Source of the DNA: Stanieria sp964562685
GTDB lineage: Bacteria; Cyanobacteriota; Cyanobacteriia; Cyanobacteriales; Xenococcaceae
Reading direction: 5' to 3'
NCBI GenBank assembly: GCA_964562685.1
Contig: CAZLUP010000010.1
Location: 1 to 64,000, forward strand
DNA length: 64,000 nucleotides
The translations under genes were made by a program, and so were the position numbers. This document shows positions 52,982 to 61,033 of this stretch, piece by piece. Within the stretch, counting starts at the first letter, position 1. Every line of letters begins with the position of its first letter. The notes below the pieces were generated by a model. It worked only from the letters and a program-made list of their open reading frames with translations. It searched no databases and was not told the origin of the DNA.

Positions 52982-53586
52982 TTTTCTCTATTTTCTTCTA
53001 ATTGCTGACGACCATTGCTAATAATTTGTAGCATCTGTTGAAGTTGTTGTTCAATATTATCTAAGACTCCATCAGCGTAATCATCTGCTCCATTTTGAAT
53101 ATCTCTACATTCAGCCATAGCCAATTCTCGCCAATGAGCTATAGTTGCTTGAGTTTGTTGTTGTAATTGTTCGCATTCTTGTTCTACTTGATATTTTAGT
53201 TGACTTGCTTCCAATTCAGCTTGATGAATAATGGCTGACTCACTCAAGATTTTACTGGCTTTTTCTTGAGCAGATCTGACTAAATTATGACTATAATTTT
53301 CTGCTTCTTCGATAATTTCTTGTCGGCGGTGTAAAATTTCAATGGCTCGATTCAAAGCTTGAGGTAAACAGTTTCTAATTAAATGAAGTTGATTAAGAAT
53401 GCGATCGCGGTCAATAATAGTTAGTTTAGAAAAAGGAAGATTAACTCCATCCAAAACTAAATTTTCGAGAGCATCTAGTTCTCTTTCTAATTTTAAATCT
53501 GATTCTGGTGTTAGTTGAGGATTTTCTACTCTTTTGTGAGTTGGCGAAGGAGACTGGTAATGATGAGAAGGATATGAATTTAGCAT
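52978..53586 (-). CDS. DivIVA-like coiled-coil protein
   Basis: A 202-residue soluble protein, mostly coiled coil. After a Pro/His-rich N-terminal tail of about 30 residues come LERELDALENLVLDGVNLPF, EILHRRQEIIEEAENYSHNL, AQEKASKILSESAIIHQAEL and QVEQECEQLQQQTQATIAHW, ending with Gln-rich helices. The ALENLVLDG..PF..LTIIDRDRIL pattern is shared by cyanobacterial DivIVA-domain proteins. These act in cell division or polarity as membrane-curvature scaffolds; here it is inferred. Convergent overlap with recJ. Confidence 0.8.
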   Translation of the reverse strand: MLNSYPSHHYQSPSPTHKRVENPQLTPESDLKLERELDALENLVLDGVNLPFSKLTIIDRDRILNQLHLIRNCLPQALNRAIEILHRRQEIIEEAENYSHNLVRSAQEKASKILSESAIIHQAELEASQLKYQVEQECEQLQQQTQATIAHWRELAMAECRDIQNGADDYADGVLDNIEQQLQQMLQIISNGRQQLEENREN

Positions 53587-53858
53587 TAGTAAATTAGATT
53601 ATAAATTGTTTATTATATAACTAATTTTTTGGTAATTTTATTTAAATTTTAAAATTAAAAAAATTGTGACATTTTTAGTTAAAAATTGGCTATCTTTTTA
53701 GCAACTAAAAGACGCTTAAGATTTTCAGTAGGTCAAACAAGAATGACTCAAAAACCCACTTTCTCAACCGCCAAAAACAGGAAAGATTAAGTTAAATATA
53801 ATAAACCTAAGCGTTTAGTGATGGGATTATTAATTTTGCCAAAAAAAATTAATAAAAG

Positions 53859-54350
53859 TCAATATTTAATTTTGATATTTTGATAATGGAGATAGAGATC
53901 TTGAGCAACATTTTCAGGAACAAGATGATCGATTGAGCCACCAAATTGAGCAATTTCTTTAACGACACTACTACTTAAAAAACTATATTCTTTAGCAGTA
54001 GCTAAAAATAACGTTTCTATTTCTTCACACAAAGTTTTGTTTGTATGTGCCATTTGTAGTTCTTTTTCAAAATCAGATAGAACTCGTAAACCTCTTAATA
54101 AAACTCCTGCACGACTTATTTTGGCATAATCAACAGTTAAACCAAAAAAACTATCTATTTCTACATTAGATAAATGCTGCGTACAGATACTAATTTGCTT
54201 AACTCTTTGTTCCACACTAAATAAAGGCTGTTTACTCGTATTGGCAAGAACCGCCACAATTACCTTTTCAAACAATTTAGCACCTCGTTCGATAATATCG
54301 AGATGACCAAGAGTAATAGGATCGAAACTACCTGGATAAATAGCAATCAT
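53859..54350 (-). CDS. coaD: phosphopantetheine adenylyltransferase
   Basis: A 163-residue enzyme for the penultimate step of coenzyme A synthesis (4'-phosphopantetheine + ATP to dephospho-CoA). AIYPGSFDPITLGHLDIIER has the T-x-G-H nucleotidyltransferase motif; later LLRGLRVLSDFEKELQMAH and the ATP-site EYSFLSSSVVKEIAQFGG. I chose ATG 54350, which gives the standard MIAIYPGSFDP start; an ATG 11 codons upstream is unlikely. The 272 bases downstream hold no gene. Confidence 0.95.
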   Translation of the reverse strand: MIAIYPGSFDPITLGHLDIIERGAKLFEKVIVAVLANTSKQPLFSVEQRVKQISICTQHLSNVEIDSFFGLTVDYAKISRAGVLLRGLRVLSDFEKELQMAHTNKTLCEEIETLFLATAKEYSFLSSSVVKEIAQFGGSIDHLVPENVAQDLYLHYQNIKIKY

Positions 54351-54619
54351 TGATACATTTTTTGAAAGCGATCGGCAATTCATCTTATAACTAATTAAGA
54401 GTAAGACTAATATCTTTTAGTTAAAAATAAGAATTGCAGTTATTGAACTGAATCAAAATTATTTAAGATAAACAATCAAAAAACCTTTGTCCCTGATAGC
54501 TGTACTGTTCTGTCCACAAACACAGTAAAGTTTTAAGTACATTGAGATCGAGTCCCAAAATATTAAACTTAAATTCTTGACTTACAATTCCTGGAGAACA
54601 AAATATGCCAACTAAACCT

Positions 54620-54726
54620 TGCCTCCGTTTCCTGAGTGCCTGTCGCCTGGGGTCTCCCCAGGCGTTTATAAGGCACGTCCCTACGCTAAGCCGAGTACAG
54701 TTATGGCGAGGGTCTCCACGGAGGTT
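54620..54726. repeat. nested palindromic repeat in the kinase leader
   Basis: A perfect hairpin CGCCTGGGG-tct-CCCCAGGCG (54644-54664) is nested in GTGCC/GGCAC (54636-54640 and 54672-54676), and the outer GCCTCCG and CGGAGG (54719-54724) also pair. GC-rich against an AT-rich background, like cyanobacterial dispersed repeats. Its last arm, GGAGG, serves as the ribosome site of the following gene. Confidence 0.75.
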
Positions 54727-54729
54727 TAG

Positions 54730-56163
54730 ATGAAAAAAAATCGCTTTTGGTTCTGGGATAGTTTTTCTTTTGGATTTCGAGGTCGTATTATGGCAGTATA
54801 TTTGCTGCTGATACTCATTGCTTTTTCTGCTGCTATCTTTGGGATTCGACGGGTTTTGTTGCTTCGTTTTGAAGAAAGAATTGAAAAAGCTCTCCAACAA
54901 GAGGTACAAGAGTTACATCTTTTGATAAGTGGAACAAATCCGACTACAGCAAAACCCTTTGGAGAAAATATTACCGCCATTTTCAACGTATTTCTTAGTC
55001 GCAATATTCCTGAAGCTCATGAATATCTAATCGCTTTACATCCAGACGGTTTTTATTACTCTAGTCCATTGGCACTACCTCAATCAATTGATCGCAATTC
55101 AGAGATAGTTCAGCACTGGCAAAAACTGACTAAACCAGAGCAAGGAAAAATAGATGAATCTCAAGATCAAATTGTTTATTTAGCAGAACCTATCGAAATT
55201 AATGGAAAAGTCCGAGGAGTGTTTGTTGTTGCTATTGCTGCTGGATATGAACGTCAAGAAATTGATGAAGCAACTCTGATTATTGTCCAGGTGACTATTG
55301 TTGTAATAATTAGTACTACTATTTTGGCTTGGATTTTAGCTGGACAAATATTAGCTCCTCTGCGTATACTCACCAACACTACTCAGGCTATCAGTGAAAC
55401 TAATTTAGAAAAACGTATTCCAGTCCAAGGAAAAGATGAAATTGCTCAACTGAGCATGACTTTTAATGAAATGTTGAATAGGCTTGAGTCTGCTTTTAAT
55501 AACCAAAGACATTTTCTCAATGATATTAGTCATGAACTAAGAACACCGATTACTATTATTCAAGGACATTTAGAATTAATCGGCTCTACTCCTGAAGAAC
55601 AACATCAAACTCTAGAATTAGTGATTGATGAATTAAAGCGGATGAGTCGTTTAGTAGCAGATTTGATGTTACTGGCTAAATCACAGCAACCTAACTTTTT
55701 GCATTTAGAAACTGTTCAATTAAGCAAGTTGACTGAAGAAATGTATGATAGATCTACAGTTTTGGCAGATCGAAACTGGCATCTAGAGCAAGTTGGCTCA
55801 GGTTTAATTGTGGTAGATCGTCAACGATTAATACAAGCAATCATTAACTTAGTCCAAAATGCAACTAAACATACACAAGTTAGTGATGTAATCGCTTTAG
55901 GTTCGGAAATAAATCAAGGTTATGTTCGTTTTTGGGTAAGAGATACAGGAACTGGAATTTCCTTGTCTGAACAATCGCAAATTTTTGACCGTTTTATTAA
56001 AGGAAATAATAGTAGAAATTCAGAAGGAACAGGTTTAGGATTGGCAATTGTTAAAGCGATCGTACAAGCTCACAAAGGAAAAATAGAATTATGTAGTCAA
56101 CCAGGAAAGGGAGCTAAATTTACTTTAACTTTACCTGTCGATACTCCAATTAATTATAATTAA
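54730..56163 (+). CDS. membrane sensor histidine kinase
   Basis: A 477-residue kinase: span 1 at about residues 19-40, an extracytoplasmic sensor of about 140 residues, span 2 at about 182-205, a HAMP domain (ILAPLRILTNTTQAISETNL, about 206-255), the dimerisation/phosphoacceptor domain with His268 (RHFLNDISHELRTPITIIQG) and an HATPase domain with LIQAIINLVQNATKHT (N box), VRDTGTGIS (G1) and NSEGTGLGLAIVKAIV (G2). All catalytic motifs are intact. No response regulator is adjacent, so the partner is elsewhere. Start ATG 54730. Confidence 0.94.
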   Translation: MKKNRFWFWDSFSFGFRGRIMAVYLLLILIAFSAAIFGIRRVLLLRFEERIEKALQQEVQELHLLISGTNPTTAKPFGENITAIFNVFLSRNIPEAHEYLIALHPDGFYYSSPLALPQSIDRNSEIVQHWQKLTKPEQGKIDESQDQIVYLAEPIEINGKVRGVFVVAIAAGYERQEIDEATLIIVQVTIVVIISTTILAWILAGQILAPLRILTNTTQAISETNLEKRIPVQGKDEIAQLSMTFNEMLNRLESAFNNQRHFLNDISHELRTPITIIQGHLELIGSTPEEQHQTLELVIDELKRMSRLVADLMLLAKSQQPNFLHLETVQLSKLTEEMYDRSTVLADRNWHLEQVGSGLIVVDRQRLIQAIINLVQNATKHTQVSDVIALGSEINQGYVRFWVRDTGTGISLSEQSQIFDRFIKGNNSRNSEGTGLGLAIVKAIVQAHKGKIELCSQPGKGAKFTLTLPVDTPINYN

Positions 56164-56415
56164 ACGTAATCATTATAATTGTCTTTTAGAGATAACAGAT
56201 TAAGGAACTATTTTTAAGATTTTTGCTATTAATAATCACTTTTAAATAAGCTTATAATAATTGTAATTTTTCTGAGTATTTAAATTTTAAAAAAAACCAT
56301 AAAGACATTGATTTTATTGTAAATGCAATAAATATTTTCTGCAAATACTGCTTAATAAGCATTTAAATATAAACTTAAATCTATTTAGTTTAAGCAAATA
56401 ACCTTGAGGTAAAAA

Positions 56416-56754
56416 ATGAAAAAAGTAGAAGCAATTATTCATTCTTACAAAATAGAAGAAGTGAAGTTAGCATTGGTTAATGTTGGTGTTATTGGCATGA
56501 CTATTTCAGAATTAAAAGGATTTGGTAATCAAAAAGGAGTGACTACTCGTTATCGAGGTAGTGAATACAAAATAGAATTTCTTCCCAAAATCAAAGTTGA
56601 AATTGTAGTTGAAGATGAACAAGTTGATTATATTGTTGAGCAAATTTCTCTAGCTGCACGTACAGGAGAAATTGGTGATGGTAAGATTTTTGTTCGTCCT
56701 ATTAATGATGTAATTCGGATCAGAACAAATGAACAAGGAATTGCTGCGATGTAA
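56416..56754 (+). CDS. glnB: nitrogen regulatory protein PII
   Basis: A 112-residue PII trimer subunit that integrates ATP/ADP and 2-oxoglutarate and controls N-acetylglutamate kinase, PipX and transporters. The T-loop shows GVTTRYRGSEYKIEF with Ser49 (the phosphorylation site in cyanobacteria) and Tyr51; Lys58 is in FLPKIKVEIVVED; the B- and C-loops are ARTGEIGDGKIFVRP and VIRIRTNEQG. Ribosome site TTGAGGT before ATG 56416. I looked for a GTA-N8-TAC NtcA site in the 252-base leader and found no perfect match. Confidence 0.97.
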   Translation: MKKVEAIIHSYKIEEVKLALVNVGVIGMTISELKGFGNQKGVTTRYRGSEYKIEFLPKIKVEIVVEDEQVDYIVEQISLAARTGEIGDGKIFVRPINDVIRIRTNEQGIAAM

Positions 56755-56847
56755 TTTTTTTACCAGTTAATTAATAAATTTAAAGCAAAATTAAAACAAT
56801 CTTAACTTTGATTAATTAAGCTAGCCCCTGTGAGTGAGGAGTTAGCT

Positions 56848-57366
56848 ATGTCAATTATAAATATTTTGCTGGTAGCATTCCTGTTATTGTTAATTGGAGA
56901 TTTTTTATCTACTTTTTTTTATCATGTTCCAGAACACGTTTTTGGTAAGTTTCATACTTTAGTTCACCATGGTAAAAATCGCAGTTTTATTCATTACGCG
57001 ATTTTGACTAAAAATCCTTTAGTGTTGTTGGATGGAATGGTTGGTGCTTTGCCTTATTTTATATTTGTACCTTGGTTGTGGCAAATTTCCCCGCTTGGGA
57101 CACTTTTAGGTTTAATTTTAGGTGAATTACACGTAGTTTGGCGACACGTTTCGATTATTAATTGGCAGACTCCCCAAGTAATCAAATTTTGTTGTCGACT
57201 TTTGTTTATTACGACTCCCGAACGTCATTGGTTACATCATCAAAATGCTAGTTTAGCTTATGGTGATATTTTCACTTTTTATAATTATCCTGCCCAATTA
57301 TGGCTCAAATTTTTAATTGTGATCAAACACAAATTTCAAAAAATTGTTCGTATTTCCAAAGCTTAA
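56848..57366 (+). CDS. fatty acid hydroxylase / sterol desaturase family protein
   Basis: About 172 residues, membrane-bound, with His clusters typical of di-iron hydroxylases and desaturases: FYHVPEHVF, LVHHGKNRSFIHY, ELHVVWRHVSI, and TPERHWLHHQN. Four hydrophobic segments surround them. The family adds hydroxyls or double bonds to lipids or carotenoids; the substrate is unknown. ATG 56848 is preferred because GAGGAG lies 8-13 bases upstream; a GTG at 56830 is in the same frame. Monocistronic. Confidence 0.85.
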   Translation: MSIINILLVAFLLLLIGDFLSTFFYHVPEHVFGKFHTLVHHGKNRSFIHYAILTKNPLVLLDGMVGALPYFIFVPWLWQISPLGTLLGLILGELHVVWRHVSIINWQTPQVIKFCCRLLFITTPERHWLHHQNASLAYGDIFTFYNYPAQLWLKFLIVIKHKFQKIVRISKA

Positions 57367-57442
57367 CCTGTTAATTATTATTTCTTTACCAAAATAATTT
57401 AGACTCGAACTGGAACTTTTTTAAGCTGAATAATTGCCCATT

Positions 57443-58063
57443 ATGCTGCTCGCCAATCAAATAACATCGAAACTTTATTTAGAGCTAAATGAAGATAAGC
57501 TTTTACTACAATTTTATGAAAAAGGTGAAGAAATTCCTTTATTTGAGCAAGGTTTTTGGCAAGTTTATCGAGGAGTAGTACAACTAAGTAGAATTAATTT
57601 AAAGGGTGAAGAGATAACTGTGGGTTGGGCAATAAAAAATACAGCTTTTGGAACTCTTTTAAAACATACTGGTGTTGATCGCGCTCAAGCTTTATCAGAT
57701 GTATATGTGCGATGGCTTTCTCCTCAAGATATTGAAAAGTATCCTCATTTTGGTCGCATTCTTCTAGATCAATTAAGTCGTCGTTTGATAATTGCGGAAC
57801 ATTTGTTAACTATTACAGGATTAAAAAGAGTTGAAGATCGTTTGTGGGAATTATTATTGCTGTTAAAACAAGAAATTGGGCAAACTGCGGTTAATGGTAC
57901 TCGTCTAACTGTACGTTTTACTCATCAAAATTTGGCTGATATGATTTGTACTACTAGAGTTACTGTGACCAGAATGTTAGGTGATTTTCAAACTAGAGGA
58001 TTAATTGTAGTCGATCACGACCGCCATTTGATTATTCAAGATGTTTTAAAAGACAGTAATTAA
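57443..58063 (+). CDS. Crp/Fnr family transcriptional regulator
   Basis: About 206 residues. An N-terminal cupin-like cNMP-binding fold (PLFEQGFWQVYRGVVQLSRI, EEITVGWAIKNTAFG) is linked by a long dimer helix (LLDQLSRRLIIAEHLLTITG) to a winged helix-turn-helix (LTVRFTHQNLADMICTTRVT, VTRMLGDFQTRGLIVV). The cyclic-nucleotide phosphate-binding motif is degenerate, so the effector is uncertain. ATG 57443 is preferred over the TTG at 57434. The 3' end overlaps the convergent chromate transporter gene by 18 bases. Confidence 0.87.
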   Translation: MLLANQITSKLYLELNEDKLLLQFYEKGEEIPLFEQGFWQVYRGVVQLSRINLKGEEITVGWAIKNTAFGTLLKHTGVDRAQALSDVYVRWLSPQDIEKYPHFGRILLDQLSRRLIIAEHLLTITGLKRVEDRLWELLLLLKQEIGQTAVNGTRLTVRFTHQNLADMICTTRVTVTRMLGDFQTRGLIVVDHDRHLIIQDVLKDSN

Positions 58064-59249
58064 CAATCCTAATAATCCTCCTAATAAAATCAATTTCCAA
58101 GTAGCAATTTGGTAACTAATTAGGGCTATTAAAGATAAAATTAAAATCAATCCTGCTCCAATTGAGTGGGATATTTTTGTTTGAATTAAAGTATTTTGAG
58201 CAATAGGAATAGCAGCAGCAGCAATTGCGCCTAAAACGGCGGGAGTTACTCCTTTTAAAAAACTTTTTATCCACTTATTTTGACGGATTTTTCTTAGTAG
58301 AGGAGCAGCTAACATAATAAAAGCAAAAGACGGAGTAAAGATTGCGATCATAGCAAGTAATGCACCTAAAACTCTAGCAACTTTATAACCAATAAAAGCA
58401 GCAGTTAAAACTACTGGACCGAGACTAATTTGTCCAATCGCTACACCATTAATAAAGTCGGTCATTGTGAGCCAATGCAATTTTTGGACAACTTCCGATT
58501 CTAAAAGTGGAATAATAACTAATCCTCCGCCAAAAATAAAAGTCCCTATTTTAATAAAAAATAAAGCTAAAGTTAACCCAAATTCTTTGATTCTTGCAAT
58601 TCCCCAAAAACTAGAAAGAGCTAAACTTTCTGAAGGTAAGTTACTTGAAACTAAAGAAAAGAAAGGAAAATAAAAACTATTTAGTTGATGAAACTTTGGT
58701 GGATTTGGTGGACGAAAATAAGATAAACCAACTAATCCAGCAATAATAAATTGAACAAATACATTAACAGGAGAAAAAAGTGTGGCTAATAATACACCTA
58801 TTGCGATCGCTATGCTTTTTAGTTTTAAGAATTTTTTTGCCTAACTTCCAACAAAAACTAAAAATAATAGCAGTAATAACTGGAGCAATTCCTAAAAATA
58901 AAGCGTCAATTTGAGGTACTTCTTGCCACCTAAAATAAGCCCAGGAAAGCAAAACTACAATAAAAAAAGCAGGGGTAATGAAACATAACCCTGCAATAAT
59001 TGCCCCCAATTGTCCTCCACGAAGATATCCAGTATAAATACTTAGTTGGGTAGAAGCAGGACCAGGAAGCATTTCACAAATAGCTAAACCTTCACTAAAT
59101 TCTTCTGGACTTAACCATTGGCGTTTCACTACTGCTTCATCGTTAATCATCGCCATGTGAGCCTGGGGCCCACCAAACCCAATTAAGCCTAATTTGAGGA
59201 AAACTGAAGCTAATTCTTGATATTTGCGATTTGAGTGCAATTCACCCAT
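58046..59249 (-). pseudogene. chrA: chromate transporter ChrA, split by one frameshift
   Basis: Two frames together encode a full ChrA antiporter. The first (59249-58764) has the N-terminal half: LGLIGFGGPQAHMAMINDEA, LAICEMLPGPASTQLSIYTG. The second continues without a break with LKSIAIAIGVLLATLFSPVN, FFIKIGTFIFGGGLVIIPLL, VAIGQISLGPVVLTAAFIGY and ends at 58046. Only a one-base shift in the run of seven A (58838-58832 on the plus strand, as T) separates them. About 400 residues in total, normal for two-domain ChrA. It may be a sequencing error, a phase-variable tract or true inactivation. ChrA exports chromate. Confidence 0.85.
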
Positions 59250-59268
59250 GATTTATCTAAACAAATCT

Positions 59269-59445
59269 TTATTCTTCCTCATCAAGCTTAGTTTTTGTGA
59301 CTAAATTTGGCTCAAATACAGTTAACATTTGACGACGTACTGCGATCGCCCAAAGTTCAAAATCAAAATTGTTACTATTAGGATTGATTGATTCTAAATT
59401 GTAGTTAAGATTTTTTTGAGAAAGATCGATCAGATTGGAATTCAT
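59269..59445 (-). CDS. small conserved cyanobacterial protein
   Basis: A 58-residue soluble protein from ATG 59445, containing NNFDFELWAIAVRRQMLTVF. I recall the pattern FxLWAxAVRxQML from other small cyanobacterial proteins of unknown function, which supports a real gene; the ending KTKLDEEE is acidic. It lies 19 bases upstream of chrA on the same strand and may be co-transcribed with it. Confidence 0.6.
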   Translation of the reverse strand: MNSNLIDLSQKNLNYNLESINPNSNNFDFELWAIAVRRQMLTVFEPNLVTKTKLDEEE

Positions 59446-60256
59446 TGGTAGTAAAGTATTATTGGTTAAAAAAATTAAAATTTCAACAAGTTTGTAACAA
59501 GGGTTACAAAGTATTTATAATCATTATTATTTTTTTGCTCAACGAGCAGAATTAAATTTGAGCAAGCTTTTTGTTAAGGCAAAATTAGCCAAAAAATAAG
59601 TATCCTGTTTATTATTGAATTCTTATAATCAAAACTTACTCGCTCCGTAGCCAAGCATTTAGTTAAGATGAAAAACAATATTTTTTTTATTGTAACTATC
59701 TTTTTGATTATTGGTTTTAAGATAATCTGTTTGACTACTAAACTTGTATTAAAACAACAGTGTCAATTGACTGAAGTTATACGATCTTGGTTTTAGCATC
59801 AATATTAGGATCAATAAGCAAAAACATAGCAAGTTCTTTTTTAGCTCTAAAAATATTTTAACGGAATTACTAAATATTATCTTAGCTTAATTGATTTTTC
59901 TGAGTCAGTAGAATTGTTTTACTCTCAAAGTTTAAAAAATATTACTTTGACCAAGAAAATCTTTCCTATTTAAAAATTATGTGTTATCACAACTCCTTGA
60001 GCAAATGTTACTCGTACTAAGTTACTAATTGTTTGACTAAGCTATTGGAAATTACTTAAATTTAAGTAATTACTTTTTTTACAAAACAATAAAATTGAAC
60101 TTTGAAAATCGCCAAAACAATCTTAACTGAATTGCAATGGTTATATCAAGATTAATCAAAAAATTGTTACTAATTTATTCACAAATTCCTCACATTGTTT
60201 TTCTAAACTAGTTTTGGTAGATCACTTAAGATTGTTAGCTCGGAGGTTGGGTTAAG
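59446..60256. other. long AT-rich intergenic region
   Basis: About 810 bases. The only frame of note is a 42-residue hydrophobic peptide at 59668-59796 (+), MKNNIFFIVTIFLIIGFKII..., without a ribosome site; I treat it as unproven. It should contain the promoter of the small heat-shock gene. Confidence 0.5.
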
Positions 60257-60571
60257 ATGTTGACAAAAAATCGTAATACTTGGTCACCTGCTATCGATTT
60301 ACAAGAAACAAAAACGGAGCTAGTTTTAAAAGTAGAAATTCCTGGAGTAAGAACTCAAGAATTACAAGTTCATGTAGATTCGGAAGCAGTCATAATTAAA
60401 GGAGAACATACAGAAAGATACGATCAAGAAACTGATGATTATTTATGTCATGAACTCCATTATGGTAAATTTGAACGAATTATTCCTTTACCAATGGCAG
60501 TATGTTATAAGAAATCCATCGCAGAATTAATCGATGGCATCTTAACAATAACGATGCCTAAAGTTTGCTAA
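60257..60571 (+). CDS. small heat-shock protein (Hsp20/alpha-crystallin), short form
   Basis: A 104-residue alpha-crystallin domain protein: WSPAIDLQETKTELVLKVEI, IPGVRTQELQVHVDSEAV, IIKGEH, LCHELHYGKFERIIPLPM and AELIDGILTITMPK are the conserved strands. It lacks the longer N-terminal arm and the C-terminal I-x-I/V tail that drive large oligomers; typical cyanobacterial HspA is about 145 residues. It may form small oligomers or co-assemble with a full-length partner. GGAGGTTGGG ribosome region before ATG 60257. Confidence 0.87.
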   Translation: MLTKNRNTWSPAIDLQETKTELVLKVEIPGVRTQELQVHVDSEAVIIKGEHTERYDQETDDYLCHELHYGKFERIIPLPMAVCYKKSIAELIDGILTITMPKVC

Positions 60572-61033
60572 AAATTTGTCATAAATTTTTAGGTTATTTG
60601 AGTTTTTTGAATGTGGTTAAGTAAGAGTCTGGTTGGTATTTGATCGTAAATTTAAATAACTCCTCAGATTAGCAAAAAAAGAGTAATAATCGTCGGGATT
60701 TGGGTTAAACCACCAGTGTGAGAAGTTAAATTGCTTTAATAATTTAACTTGTAGTGGAGATTTATTTGGCAATTAAGCATCAATTTGTTCTAAGCTGAGA
60801 TAGAGAGAATGAACGTACTCTACAAATGCGCGGTCTTCTTCAGAATGTAACGAGCGATCGCTTAAACCCAATCATTTAATCAGTCTAGAAAAAAAGTTTC
60901 TCTAAGTAGAGTAGGAATGATAAATTAAATCTTTACGCTGGAATAGAGTCACAGGTAAATACTTGAGTTAAAAGCAGGTAAACCTAAGATTTGGACTAGA
61001 TTCTTTGCTCTATCAGTTTCAAACTCTGATTTT
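60572..61033. other. intergenic region between hsp20 and argS
   Basis: About 460 bases. The minus strand at about 60779-60870 reads SDRSLHSEEDRAFVEYVHSL then YLSLEQIDA-stop, which could be the C-terminal relic of a lost gene; nothing else is seen. Confidence 0.45.

Noticed and set aside
54463..55004. Overlapping minus-strand frames of 92-148 codons
   Set aside because: They lie antisense to the sensor kinase start and across the palindromic repeat, with no recognisable protein features.
56164..56415. Possible NtcA site upstream of glnB
   Set aside because: No GTA-N8-TAC match could be found; best candidates miss at least one half-site base.
59668..59796. 42-codon hydrophobic frame in the hsp20 upstream region
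   Set aside because: No ribosome site and composition expected of AT-rich DNA; kept only as a remark in the intergenic entry.
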